Position numbers and translations under genes: made by a program. 64,000 nt of DNA from Bradyrhizobium sp. CCBAU 53351 (lineage in GTDB: Bacteria; Pseudomonadota; Alphaproteobacteria; Rhizobiales; Xanthobacteraceae), in NCBI RefSeq assembly GCF_015291745.1, contig NZ_CP030059.1, positions 4,243,501 through 4,307,500 of the forward strand, given 5' to 3'. The notes beneath the pieces are model-generated. The model was not told the DNA's origin and searched no databases. It worked only from the letters and a program-made list of their open reading frames with translations. Shown here piece after piece: positions 24,637 through 32,961 of the stretch (its first letter is position 1; each line of letters begins with the position of its first letter).

Positions 24637-24996
24637 TCAGGAGGGCGGTAACTTACTGAAGGGATCGAGCGCCGGCACCCCTAGTGGTTCGAAATGCCTC
24701 ATATTGCGGGAGAGGATCGCAAGGGAATGCCGCCATGCCGTCGCAGCGATGATGATATCGGCAAACCCCGGCGTATGTCCTTGCCCGCGAGCCCGGTCCG
24801 ATAGCTGCCCGGCGAGCCGCGCAACCGCTGTGTCGAACGCCAAGATTCGGTCGCCATGGAGATGCACGACGGCATCCAGCCATAGGGCCAAGTCTTTGCT
24901 TCTGCGCGTAGCCTTCTCGCGCCGAAGCTTTGGTACTCCGTCTTCGATCTCTGCAATCGTCACGGCGATGCCCACCAACGGCTGTTTCTGACCCAA
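24637..24996 (-). pseudogene. VapC-type PIN toxin, N-terminally truncated
   Basis: The frame reads VTIAEIEDGVPKLRREKATR, then FDTAVARLAGQL, GFADIIIAATAWRHSLAILSRNMRHFEPLGV. This is the middle and end of a FitB/VapC PIN-domain RNase, with the second to fourth acidic positions recognisable. The usual first 40 or so residues, including the LLDTNV catalytic Asp, are absent: upstream, the frame runs into the NUDIX gene region without homology. No VapB antitoxin is seen beside it. It is most likely a decayed toxin-antitoxin remnant. Confidence 0.7.
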
Positions 24997-25012
24997 GGGA
25001 GACCTATGAGAA

Positions 25013-25390
25013 CTATTTCGGAAACAGCTTGTCGCGAATGTAGCGCGAGGTTGGAGTCAATTTCAGCCCGCGCGGCTTGCGCCATTCCGCCCGGTCGAGC
25101 TCCTTCTTGTCGCCGATCTTCAGGGGACCCGAGGCCTTTTTGCTCAGGAAGATCGCATCGCTCATCCTTCGGCCGGACCTGCGGTTCTTGCCGTTGACTT
25201 CCTTCCACAGCTTCAACTCACCAAGTCTGAGCTGGGGCAGCTCCTCCATGATCTCGCGATGGAGGCACTTTCTCTCGCTCTCGCCGGCCCGCCTGCGGCC
25301 GCCCGGAAACATCCAGCGCTTGTCGCGCCGCCGCCTGACCAAGAGCACCCTGCCCTTCCTCGCGACCACAAGCTTTGATGATTTCGCCAT
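25013..25390 (-). CDS. NUDIX hydrolase
   Basis: A 125-residue protein with a full NUDIX box at residues 31-53 (G-x5-E-x7-REIMEEL; key residues Arg45, Glu46, Glu49, Glu50). It starts MAKSSKLVVARKGRVLLVRR. Length and the basic KKxxG region resemble rhizobial NUDIX proteins that cleave nucleoside-diphosphate-linked substrates. The ATG begins 3 bases after the stop of the endonuclease/exonuclease/phosphatase gene, so it is the last gene of the Ugp-like operon by position. Substrate unknown. Confidence 0.88.
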   Translation of the reverse strand: MAKSSKLVVARKGRVLLVRRRRDKRWMFPGGRRRAGESERKCLHREIMEELPQLRLGELKLWKEVNGKNRRSGRRMSDAIFLSKKASGPLKIGDKKELDRAEWRKPRGLKLTPTSRYIRDKLFPK

Positions 25391-25393
25391 GCT

Positions 25394-26233
25394 CTAGTCC
25401 GCCAGCTCGATCCCGAGAGGTTGGTGGTCCGAAGCTTCTGTTTCCGCGTTGGCCTCGATGCTGCGCACGCGACTGACCAGATCCTCCGTGACGAAGATGA
25501 AGTCGCGACAGTCCGGCCCGTCGGCCCATTGCGCGCGATCAAAGATCCCGCATGTCGGCGCCCGCGGGCGACCCGGACGATTGGCGGTCCACGCATCCCG
25601 ATAATTCAAGCCGGGCCTGCTGGCGCGGTCGATCAGGGCGTGCTGGGGATCGGCGACGTCGAAATTGAAATCGCCGCACATCAGGCTCGACGCCGCGACG
25701 GTCTGGCTCCCATATGGCTCATCGTGCCGGGAGCTGGCCTGCCTGGGACTCCCCGACGCGTCTTGTTGCAGATCCAGCAGCCGCGTGATCTGCGCGTGAC
25801 GCTGATCGGCCGAATGAAACTCGAGATGCGTGTTGACGATGCGAACCGCGCCAAACGAGGCCTGAACCGTCACCTCCAGGGCGTGGCGGCGCATGCTGCG
25901 CACACCATCTGCGCCCGGAAATGGCAGGAGGTGATTGGCGATCTGCAACACCGGCAATCGCGACAGCGTCATGTTGCCAAATCGGTGGAGGCTGCCCGCG
26001 CGATCCATCGTCTCGATCGCCGGCCGGAAGATCGCGGAGTAGCCGGGCAGCAAGGCTGCGAGCTGGGCGCTCTGATCCGCGCCATCGCCAAATCTCGAAA
26101 AATTGGCGCTCACTTCCTGGAAGCAGAACACGTCCGCATCGAGCGTCTGCCTGGCGACGGCGACGATTCTCGCCAGATCGGTGACGCCGTCGCACCCCTT
26201 GCCGCACTGTATGTTCCAGGTGAGAAGCCGCAT
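25394..26233 (-). CDS. Endonuclease/exonuclease/phosphatase (EEP) family protein
   Basis: A 279-residue EEP-fold enzyme: MRLLTWNIQCGKG (Asn of the first motif), DADVFCFQEVS (catalytic Glu), SLMCGDFNFDVADP (GDFN motif) and the C-terminal SDHQPLGIEL (catalytic Asp-His). Families with this fold cleave phosphodiesters in DNA, phospholipids or inositides. The ATG overlaps the stop of the ABC permease gene by one base (TAATG), so it is translationally coupled to the importer. A role as cytoplasmic phosphodiesterase on the imported compound, in the position usually held by ugpQ, is an attractive inference. Confidence 0.87.
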   Translation of the reverse strand: MRLLTWNIQCGKGCDGVTDLARIVAVARQTLDADVFCFQEVSANFSRFGDGADQSAQLAALLPGYSAIFRPAIETMDRAGSLHRFGNMTLSRLPVLQIANHLLPFPGADGVRSMRRHALEVTVQASFGAVRIVNTHLEFHSADQRHAQITRLLDLQQDASGSPRQASSRHDEPYGSQTVAASSLMCGDFNFDVADPQHALIDRASRPGLNYRDAWTANRPGRPRAPTCGIFDRAQWADGPDCRDFIFVTEDLVSRVRSIEANAETEASDHQPLGIELAD

Positions 26234-27042
26234 TACCGGATACCTGCACGCATGAATGACTGAACGAACTGGCGCTGGAACAACAGGAATGCAATCAGCA
26301 ACGGCGCCATCGTCATGACGGTCGCGGCTGTGATCACCGACCAGTCCACGCCAGTTTCAGGCGCGCCGAATACCGCGAGGCCCACCGTGAGCGGCCGCGC
26401 TTCCACCGAATTCGTCACGATCAGCGGCCACAGGAAGTTGTTCCAGTGATAGCTGACGGAGACGAGGCCGAAGGCGACATAAGTGGGGCGTGCCAACGGC
26501 ACATAGACCCGCCAAAGGATCACCAGCGGGCCTGCTCCCTCGACCCGGGCGGCTTCGACCAGCTCCTGAGGCACGCTCTTGAAAGTCTGCCGCAACAGGA
26601 AGATACCAAAGGCGCTCGCCAGATAGGGCAGCGCGATGGCAGGGATCGTATCGAGCAATCCCAGCCTGGCGATCGCGCGGTAGTTCTCGACGATGAGGAC
26701 GTCGGGCATGATCATGAGTTGGAGCAGCACGAGCGCGAACGCAATGCCGCTTCCCTTGAACTTGAAGCGCGCAAAGGCATAGGCGGCCAGCGTCGACAGG
26801 ATCAGCTGGCCGACCAGGACGAACGTCACCAGCACGATCGTGTTCAGATAGTACCGGGCGAACGGCGCCTGCTTCCAGGCCCGCGCGAAATTCTCCAGCG
26901 TCCAGGGCGCGGACAGGCTGAACGAGGTGGCGTAGGCCGCCGGATGCAGCGCGCTCCATAAGGCATAGGCCAGCGGGGCGAGCCAGATCAAAGCCAGGAG
27001 CCATGCCGCGACGGCCTCTACGGGGTGTGTCCGGCCTCTCAT
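26233..27042 (-). CDS. Carbohydrate/G3P-type ABC transporter permease (UgpE/MalG-like)
   Basis: A 269-residue inner-membrane permease with six hydrophobic segments. The EAA loop reads ELVEAARVEGAGPLVILWRVYVPLARP (about residues 152-178), which docks the ATPase. The N-terminal WLLALIWLAPLAYALWSALHP is typical of the second permease of CUT1 importers. Start overlaps the stop of the upstream permease (ATGA). Together with 27039-29288 and 29334-30353 it forms one binding-protein-dependent importer. Confidence 0.92.
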   Translation of the reverse strand: MRGRTHPVEAVAAWLLALIWLAPLAYALWSALHPAAYATSFSLSAPWTLENFARAWKQAPFARYYLNTIVLVTFVLVGQLILSTLAAYAFARFKFKGSGIAFALVLLQLMIMPDVLIVENYRAIARLGLLDTIPAIALPYLASAFGIFLLRQTFKSVPQELVEAARVEGAGPLVILWRVYVPLARPTYVAFGLVSVSYHWNNFLWPLIVTNSVEARPLTVGLAVFGAPETGVDWSVITAATVMTMAPLLIAFLLFQRQFVQSFMRAGIR

Positions 27043-27962
27043 TGGTAGTGGATCCTGCGATCGAGATAGCCAAACTTGAGCAGAGCAATCCCGCTCAGGA
27101 GCATCAGAAGCACGACCGTCAGCGTTGCCGCGTAGGAAGAATCCTGGAACGTGAAGGCGACCTCATAGATGTAATAGAGCAGCAGCGTGCTGGCATTGTT
27201 CGGACCGCCCTTGGTCATGATGACCAGATGGTCCACCAGCTTGAACGAGTTGATGACGGCATTGATGGCCACGAACAGCGTGGTCGGCATCAACAGCGGG
27301 AACGTGATGCGGCGGAACGTGTACCACCGGCTCGCGCCCTCGATGGAGGCGGCTTCTTCGAGGTCCGGCGAGAGCTGCTGCAGCGCCGCCAGATAGAAGA
27401 TCATGAAGAAGCCGGCTTCCTTCCAGATCACCATCACGATCAGGCAGCCCATCACCGTCGAGGGATCGCCGAGCCAGTTCCAGCCGCCGAGGCCGAACAG
27501 CCCGCGCAGCTGATCGAGCGCGCCGTAATCCGGCGTGTAGAAGAACAGCCAGATGTTGGCGACTGCGATCATCGGCAGCACCGTCGGTGTGAAGTACGCC
27601 AGCCGAAGAAAGCCGCGGCCGCGCATGTTGCGATTGACCCAGACTGCCATGATCAGGGCGAGCGCGATCGACGTCGGGATCGTGCCGAGCGCGAACCAGA
27701 AATTGTTGACCAGCGCCTTCCAGAAGATCGGATCGGCCGCCATGGCCCGGTAGCTGTCCGTCCCGACGAAGACCTCGCTGCCGTTCCGCTTGGTGATGAA
27801 TAGCGAATGCCGGATCGTCGCCAGGATCGGCCAGTGCGTGAAGGCAACCAGCAGCACCGCCGCCGGCAACAGCAGCAGCCACGCATTCACGGCATTCCAC
27901 CACGCCTGCGACCGGGCGCGGCGTTCGGGGATTGGCGATGAGGCGGCGAGATCGGTCATCAT
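27039..27962 (-). CDS. Carbohydrate/G3P-type ABC transporter permease (UgpA/MalF-like)
   Basis: A 307-residue permease with six spans. The EAA motif is DLEEAASIEGASRWYTFRRITFPLLMP (about 194-220), and the NIWLFFYTPDYGALDQLRGLFGLGGWNWLGDP periplasmic loop is typical of CUT1 first permeases. It begins with two adjacent ATGs (27962 and 27959) and has no strong ribosome-binding site, which is common for a gene 54 bases after the binding-protein gene. The partner permease overlaps its stop. Confidence 0.92.
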   Translation of the reverse strand: MMTDLAASSPIPERRARSQAWWNAVNAWLLLLPAAVLLVAFTHWPILATIRHSLFITKRNGSEVFVGTDSYRAMAADPIFWKALVNNFWFALGTIPTSIALALIMAVWVNRNMRGRGFLRLAYFTPTVLPMIAVANIWLFFYTPDYGALDQLRGLFGLGGWNWLGDPSTVMGCLIVMVIWKEAGFFMIFYLAALQQLSPDLEEAASIEGASRWYTFRRITFPLLMPTTLFVAINAVINSFKLVDHLVIMTKGGPNNASTLLLYYIYEVAFTFQDSSYAATLTVVLLMLLSGIALLKFGYLDRRIHYQ

Positions 27963-28016
27963 GGAGCCGGCGGGATGGCGGCGAACCGCAACCCCACCAC
28001 GTCCCTTGCTTTGCGA

Positions 28017-29288
28017 CTATTTGGCGGCGCGCAGCACGCGGTCGGACTGCGCCTGCGCGGCGGCCAGCGCTTCCTGCGGCTTCTGCGAGCCCGTGACCGC
28101 GGCCTGCACGGCATCATTCACGAACTTGTAGATGCGACCGTTTTCGTGGACTGACAGCTCCGGCACGGCATGCTCGAGCTGATCGCGCGCGACGGTCGCC
28201 TGCGGGAAGCCCTTGGCGTAGTCTTCCATCGCCTTGGTCTTGTAGGCGGCCGGCGACACCGCGACGTAGCCGGTCTTCATGCTCCATTCCGCCGCACGCT
28301 CGGGCGCCGTCATCCACTGGATGAACTTGACGGCGGCCTTCTGCTGCTCGGCCGAAGCGTTCTTGAAGATGTAGAAGCTGCCGCCACCGGTCGGCGATCC
28401 CCGCCGCTCCTTGGCGGGCAGCATGGCCACGCCGAACTGGAATTTTGCGGCGTCCTTGACGGCCGTGAGGTTACCCGTCGTGTGCCACATCATTGCCGTC
28501 TTGCCTTCGAGGAAGTCGGTGCGGAGCGTCGCCCAGTCGATGCTGCCGGTCGGCATGACGTTGTGCTTGCGCGACAGGTCGACCCAGTAGTCGAGCGCGC
28601 CGACCGTCTTCGGCGCGGTGAGGTACACCTCGGTGCCGGCCTCGTTCATCATCTTCTGGCCGTTCTCGATGGCGAGCGCCTGCAGCATCCAGTAACCGTA
28701 GCCGGTCGTCGGGATCTCGACGCCCCAGCGCGTCGTGTTGGCGCCCTCCTTCTTGACTAGCTTCTTCGACATCTCGACCATTTCGTCCCAGGACGCCGGC
28801 GCCTTCTCGGGATCGAGGCCGGCTTCCTTGAAGGCGTCCTTGTTCCAGTACAGCACGATGGTCGAACGCTGGAACGGGATGCTCCAGGTCTTGCCGTCCA
28901 CCTGGCCGTTGGCCATGAACGCGGGATAAAATTCCTTGAACCAGGCCTTGTCGCCGACGAGGTCGTCAAACGGCACGATCGCGTTCTCGTCCATCAACGT
29001 GAACACGTCGGTCGACAACAGCACCGACAGTTGCGGCGGCTGCCCGCCCTTCATGGCGGTCATCGCCTTGGTCATCGTGTCCGTGTAGTTGCCGGCATAG
29101 ACTGCCGTCACCTTGACGTCCGGATTGTCCTTCTCGAAGCGCGAGACCATGTCGTCGATGATCTTGGTGACGGGGCCGCCGACCGCGACCGGATAATACA
29201 TGGTCAGATCCACCGCGGCAGCGGGACGTGCCCCCATCGAGAGCACGGCAAGTGCGGCTGCCATTAACATCGTTCGTCGCGCAAACAT
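28017..29288 (-). CDS. ABC transporter substrate-binding protein, UgpB-like
   Basis: A 423-residue periplasmic solute-binding protein. The Sec signal peptide covers about residues 1-25 (FARRTMLMAAALAVLSM, then the ARPAAA cleavage region). WSIPFQRSTIVLYWNKDAFKEAGLDPEKAP closely follows the pattern of UgpB, the sn-glycerol-3-phosphate binder, and TTGNLTAVKDAAKFQFGVAMLP with GGGSFYIFKNA completes it. This supports a glycerol-phosphate or phosphodiester substrate, though other sugars are possible. It is the first structural gene after the ATPase in this operon (45-base gap). Confidence 0.9.
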   Translation of the reverse strand: MFARRTMLMAAALAVLSMGARPAAAVDLTMYYPVAVGGPVTKIIDDMVSRFEKDNPDVKVTAVYAGNYTDTMTKAMTAMKGGQPPQLSVLLSTDVFTLMDENAIVPFDDLVGDKAWFKEFYPAFMANGQVDGKTWSIPFQRSTIVLYWNKDAFKEAGLDPEKAPASWDEMVEMSKKLVKKEGANTTRWGVEIPTTGYGYWMLQALAIENGQKMMNEAGTEVYLTAPKTVGALDYWVDLSRKHNVMPTGSIDWATLRTDFLEGKTAMMWHTTGNLTAVKDAAKFQFGVAMLPAKERRGSPTGGGSFYIFKNASAEQQKAAVKFIQWMTAPERAAEWSMKTGYVAVSPAAYKTKAMEDYAKGFPQATVARDQLEHAVPELSVHENGRIYKFVNDAVQAAVTGSQKPQEALAAAQAQSDRVLRAAK

Positions 29289-29333
29289 CTCTCTCTCCCT
29301 CTGTAATCCGCCGAGCGCCTGAAGCCACCGCTG

Positions 29334-30353
29334 CTATCCAGCAGAGGTCGCCAGCCGGCCCTCCCTGGCAGAAGTTTCCAATCGGCATTCCGTAGCCAGA
29401 TCGAACCGATGCTCGTGACCGGCCTCCCAGGCCAGCCGGACATCCTCGCCGGGCTGAACCTTGCTGAACCCGTCGAGCCGCACCGAGATCGGCTGACCGT
29501 CGATGTCGCACAGCACGATACTGTCGGCTCCGAGATGCTCGACGGCCTTGACCCGCGCGGCATGATCGCCACCGGGCACGATGCGAATGTGCTCCGGCCG
29601 GATGCCGATCAGATGATCGTCCTGACGCACCAGGTTCATCGGCGGGGTGCCGATGAAACGCGCCGTAAACGCCGTCGCCGGCCTGTTGTAGAGCTCTTCC
29701 GGCGAGCCGTTCTGCTCGATACGGCCATCGCGCATCAGGACGACGCGGTCCGCCATCGTCATGGCTTCGGTCTGATCGTGGGTCACGTAGACCATCGTCA
29801 TGCCAAGGCGCTGCTGCAACGCGCGGATTTCCGTTCGCATCTCGTGCCGCAGCTTGGCGTCCAGGTTGGACAGCGGCTCGTCCATGAGACAGACCCGCGC
29901 CTCGGCGATGATGGCGCGTCCCAGCGCGACGCGCTGGCGCTGCCCTCCCGACAATTGCGACGGCTTGCGATCGAGCAGATGCGCGAGACCAACGATGTCG
30001 GCGACGCGACGAAGCCGGGCGTCGCGTTCGGCGCGCGACACCCGCCGCACGCGCAGGCCGAAAATGATGTTCTCGGCCACGCTCAAATGCGGGAACAGCG
30101 CATAGGACTGGAAGACCATGGAGATCTTCCGGTCCGCCGGCGAGAGGCGGGTCACGTCCACGCCGCCGATGGCGATCGTGCCGGCATCGGCCTCCTCGAG
30201 CCCGGCGATCAGCCGCAACGTGGTCGACTTGCCGCAGCCGGACGGCCCCAGCAGCACCAGCAGCGAGCCCTCGTCCGCCGTCAGACTGATGTCATCGACG
30301 GCGCGCATCGCCCCCCACGACTTGGAGACATGATTCAGCGTAATCGCCGACAT
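29334..30353 (-). CDS. ABC transporter ATP-binding protein, UgpC/MalK-like
   Basis: A 339-residue ATPase from MSAITLNHVSKSWGAMRAV. Walker A is GPSGCGKST (about 37-45), the signature is LSGGQRQRVALGRA (about 133-146), Walker B is VCLMDEPLSNLD and the H-loop YVTHDQTEAMTMADR. The C-terminal TOBE/regulatory domain is present (RPEHIRI). An in-frame ATG at 30440 has a much better Shine-Dalgarno (GGGAGGACGC) and would add 29 residues; homologues I know start at the MSAI position, so I report 30353 but consider 30440 a real alternative. It is divergent from the DeoR gene across an 18-bp palindrome. Confidence 0.88.
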   Translation of the reverse strand: MSAITLNHVSKSWGAMRAVDDISLTADEGSLLVLLGPSGCGKSTTLRLIAGLEEADAGTIAIGGVDVTRLSPADRKISMVFQSYALFPHLSVAENIIFGLRVRRVSRAERDARLRRVADIVGLAHLLDRKPSQLSGGQRQRVALGRAIIAEARVCLMDEPLSNLDAKLRHEMRTEIRALQQRLGMTMVYVTHDQTEAMTMADRVVLMRDGRIEQNGSPEELYNRPATAFTARFIGTPPMNLVRQDDHLIGIRPEHIRIVPGGDHAARVKAVEHLGADSIVLCDIDGQPISVRLDGFSKVQPGEDVRLAWEAGHEHRFDLATECRLETSAREGRLATSAG

Positions 30354-30484
30354 GGCCGGTTTGCTCTCAGCATGATGCAGCGACGCTGATGGCGGCTCGC
30401 TCCAACGGAGCAGCACAGTGCCGGTCAAAGACCAGTACATGCGTCCTCCCTCGAGCCACGCGCATTCATCGGCGTAGCAACTAT

Positions 30485-30502
30485 TATGTTCATATGAACA
30501 TA
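30485..30502. promoter_or_regulatory. Perfect 18-bp palindrome, probable DeoR operator
   Basis: TATGTTCATATGAACATA reads identically on both strands. A second half-site, CATATGAAAC, follows at 30512-30521. It lies between the importer operon (minus) and the DeoR-family gene (plus), where a local repressor would act on both. Confidence 0.7.
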
Positions 30503-30575
30503 GTGTGACACCATATGAAACAGAAAATTGCGTCTTGGCCGTTCGAATGATACTTTTGTCGCGAACGGAGGGCTC

Positions 30576-31379
30576 ATGGCCAGGAGCGCCACGACACGTC
30601 AGGTCCACATACTGGAGATCGTGCGCGAGCAAGGCTTCGCTTCCATCGAGCAGCTTGCGGCGCGTTTCGAGGTGACCCAGCAGACCATCCGCCGCCTTGT
30701 GAATGCGCTCTGCGACCAGGGATTGCTTCGGCGCGTGCATGGTGGGGTCAGCCTCCCCGTCCAGAATCAGAACCTCGCCTACAGCAGCAGACACAGGCTG
30801 AACGCCGAAGCCAAGCGGCGGATCGCGCATGCGACCGCCAAACTCATTCCCGACGGGACCTCGCTGATGATCGGGCTCGGCACGACGCCCGAATATGTCG
30901 CGCAGGCACTTTCCCGTCGACGGGATCTGCGGGTGATCACCAACAGCCTGAACGTGGCCGCAGCCTTCTCGCATAATCCGGACGTGGAGATCACTATCGC
31001 CGGCGGCACGCTGCGGCCGCTCGACCGCGACATCATTGGCGAGGCCGCCGTGCACTTCTTCTCGGGATTTCGCGCCGACTTCGGAATCTTCGGCGTCGGC
31101 GGCGTCGATGCGGACGGCTCGCTGCTCGACTTCCATGTCGATGAAGTCAAGGCACGCCAATCCATCGCCGCCAATTCACGAACGTCCGTGCTCGTGGCCG
31201 ACATCACCAAATTCGGGCGCAATGCAACGGTTCGCGGCGGCCACCTCGACGATTGCCACCATCTCGTTATCGACGACCGATTGCCGGCAGCGTTCGAACC
31301 GAGCGCACAGCGATATAGCGGCCAGATCCATACGGCCGGCGACGCTCGCGCAGATTTCGAACTCATCGGCGACATCTAG
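30576..31379 (+). CDS. DeoR/GlpR family transcriptional regulator
   Basis: A 267-residue DeoR-family repressor from ATG 30576 (CGGAGGG upstream). The helix-turn-helix is QVHILEIVREQGFASIEQLAARFEVTQQTIRRLVNALCDQGLLRRVHGG (about 9-57). The sugar-phosphate-sensing domain carries TNSLNVAAAF, GGTLRPLDRDIIG and FGIFGVGGVDADGSLLDF. GlpR-type proteins respond to glycerol-3-phosphate, which agrees with the UgpB-like binder of the divergent operon. The 18-bp palindrome between them is the likely operator. Confidence 0.92.
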   Translation: MARSATTRQVHILEIVREQGFASIEQLAARFEVTQQTIRRLVNALCDQGLLRRVHGGVSLPVQNQNLAYSSRHRLNAEAKRRIAHATAKLIPDGTSLMIGLGTTPEYVAQALSRRRDLRVITNSLNVAAAFSHNPDVEITIAGGTLRPLDRDIIGEAAVHFFSGFRADFGIFGVGGVDADGSLLDFHVDEVKARQSIAANSRTSVLVADITKFGRNATVRGGHLDDCHHLVIDDRLPAAFEPSAQRYSGQIHTAGDARADFELIGDI

Positions 31380-31496
31380 CCGGCAACTGCATCTCATCGC
31401 TGCTCGGCCCGATCGCGCCTCCAGGAGGCGAGGTCCGCAGTCGTTCCACGCTTCGAACCAAACGGCCGGAGGACACCCAATTTGTCGCGGTTGACT

Positions 31497-31519
31497 TGTT
31501 ATAACATTTGGGCAAATGT
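31497..31519. promoter_or_regulatory. Overlapping palindromes upstream of the sugar ABC operon
   Basis: TGTTATAACA (31497-31506) and ACATTTG-GG-CAAATGT (31504-31519) overlap, 45 bases before the binding-protein ATG and right after a TTGACT (31491-31496). The TGTTATAACA core is reminiscent of GntR/HutC sites, and a GntR/HutC regulator is encoded at the end of this ABC operon. Confidence 0.55.
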
Positions 31520-31563
31520 CCTAACTAACCGGAAGTATAAATCCGGATTTTCGGGAGGACAGC

Positions 31564-32958
31564 ATGACGTCATTTAAGCCGACGCGACGAACGCTACTCA
31601 AAACCGGAACCGCCGCCGCCGCTTTCGCGACGCTTGGTCCGGCCTTTCTCCGGCAAGCTGCCGCGCAGGACGCCGACCTTGCACCTTACAAATCCGCCCA
31701 GATCGACTGGCAGCAGGTGTCCGGCGAGACCATCACGGTCGCCGTGATCCCGGCGAGCTATTTCGAAAACCTCATTGCACTGGCGCCGCAGTTCAAGGCG
31801 CTCACCGGCATCGACGTTCGCTTCGAGAAGATTCCGCCGGCGCAGATCCGGCAGAAGAGCGTCATCGACCTGACCTCGAAGACCGGCACCTACGCGACCC
31901 ACGCCGCCGATCCCATGTATTACGCGCTCTATGCCGCGAACAAATGGGTCGAGCCGCTCGACACTTACCTTGCCGACAAATCGCTGACCGATCCGGCCTG
32001 GTTCAAGCTCGACGACATCATTCCGGCCTGGCGCAGCGCCAACGGCATCGACGGCAAGCTCTATGGCATGCCCTATGACGGCGAAGTCACCATTCAGGTC
32101 TATCGCAAGGACCTCTATGACGCGAAGGGCCTGAAGCCGGCCGACACGCTAGAGGCCTACACGTCCAATGCCGCGGCGTTGAACACACCGAACGATCGCG
32201 TCTGGGGCGCAGCGTTGCGCGGCGTCGCCGGTGCCGGCCAGAACATGTACATCTATCCGTCGATCTTCCGCGAGTTCGGCGGCGACTGGATGAAGGGCGG
32301 CAAGCTCACCGTCAATGGCCCCGAGGCCGAGGCGGCGCTCGCCTGGTACGTCGACATCATGAAGAAGTACGCGCCGACCGCGGCGGCGAACTGGAACTGG
32401 CCCGATATCGCCGACGCCTTCTCGCAAGGCACCGTCGCCAGCTACATCGACGCACACTCATCGGCTTCGGTCATCAACAATCCCGAAAAATCCAAGGTGA
32501 TTGGCAAGGTCGCCTATGCGCGCTGGCCCAAGGGCCCCTCGGGCAAGCGCACAACGTCGATCTGGAACTGGGGCTTCCCGATCAATTCCGCACTGCCGGA
32601 GAAGAAGCGCAAGGCGACCTGGCTGTTCATCCAATGGGCCGCGAGCGCTGAGACCCAGGCGCGCACCGCGCACAAGTTCGCCGGTCCCACCAAACGCTCG
32701 GGCGTCAACCGCACCTCGGTGTGGAAGGATCCCGACTACATCAAGCTGATGAACGGCTTTGGCGAGAACTTCGTCGAGGCTACGATGGGGGCCCTGCAGG
32801 ACGACACCGACGTCGACTGGCGTCCGCGCGTGCCGCAATGGCCGGCGATCGGTGACACCATGGCGACCGCGATCCAGTCGGCCCTCTCCGGCCAGGTCAC
32901 GATCAAGGCCGCGCTGGACGATGCGCAGCGCCGCATCGAACCGATGATGCGCGGCTGA
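31564..32958 (+). CDS. ABC transporter substrate-binding protein, sugar (CUT1) type, Tat-exported
   Basis: A 464-residue periplasmic binding protein. The N-terminus TRRTLLKTGTAAAAFATLGPAFL is a twin-arginine signal, with a cleavage region after RQAAAQ. The mature part has the family-1 extracellular binding fold (DVRFEKIPPAQIRQKSVIDLTSKTG, GMPYDGEVTIQVYRKDLYDAKGLKPADT). GGGAGGACAGC precedes the ATG. Two permeases and an ATPase follow at 4-base or overlapping spacing. The Tat signal suggests export in folded form. Substrate probably a saccharide, perhaps sulfated (see sulfatase). Confidence 0.9.
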   Translation: MTSFKPTRRTLLKTGTAAAAFATLGPAFLRQAAAQDADLAPYKSAQIDWQQVSGETITVAVIPASYFENLIALAPQFKALTGIDVRFEKIPPAQIRQKSVIDLTSKTGTYATHAADPMYYALYAANKWVEPLDTYLADKSLTDPAWFKLDDIIPAWRSANGIDGKLYGMPYDGEVTIQVYRKDLYDAKGLKPADTLEAYTSNAAALNTPNDRVWGAALRGVAGAGQNMYIYPSIFREFGGDWMKGGKLTVNGPEAEAALAWYVDIMKKYAPTAAANWNWPDIADAFSQGTVASYIDAHSSASVINNPEKSKVIGKVAYARWPKGPSGKRTTSIWNWGFPINSALPEKKRKATWLFIQWAASAETQARTAHKFAGPTKRSGVNRTSVWKDPDYIKLMNGFGENFVEATMGALQDDTDVDWRPRVPQWPAIGDTMATAIQSALSGQVTIKAALDDAQRRIEPMMRG

Positions 32959-32961
32959 GCC

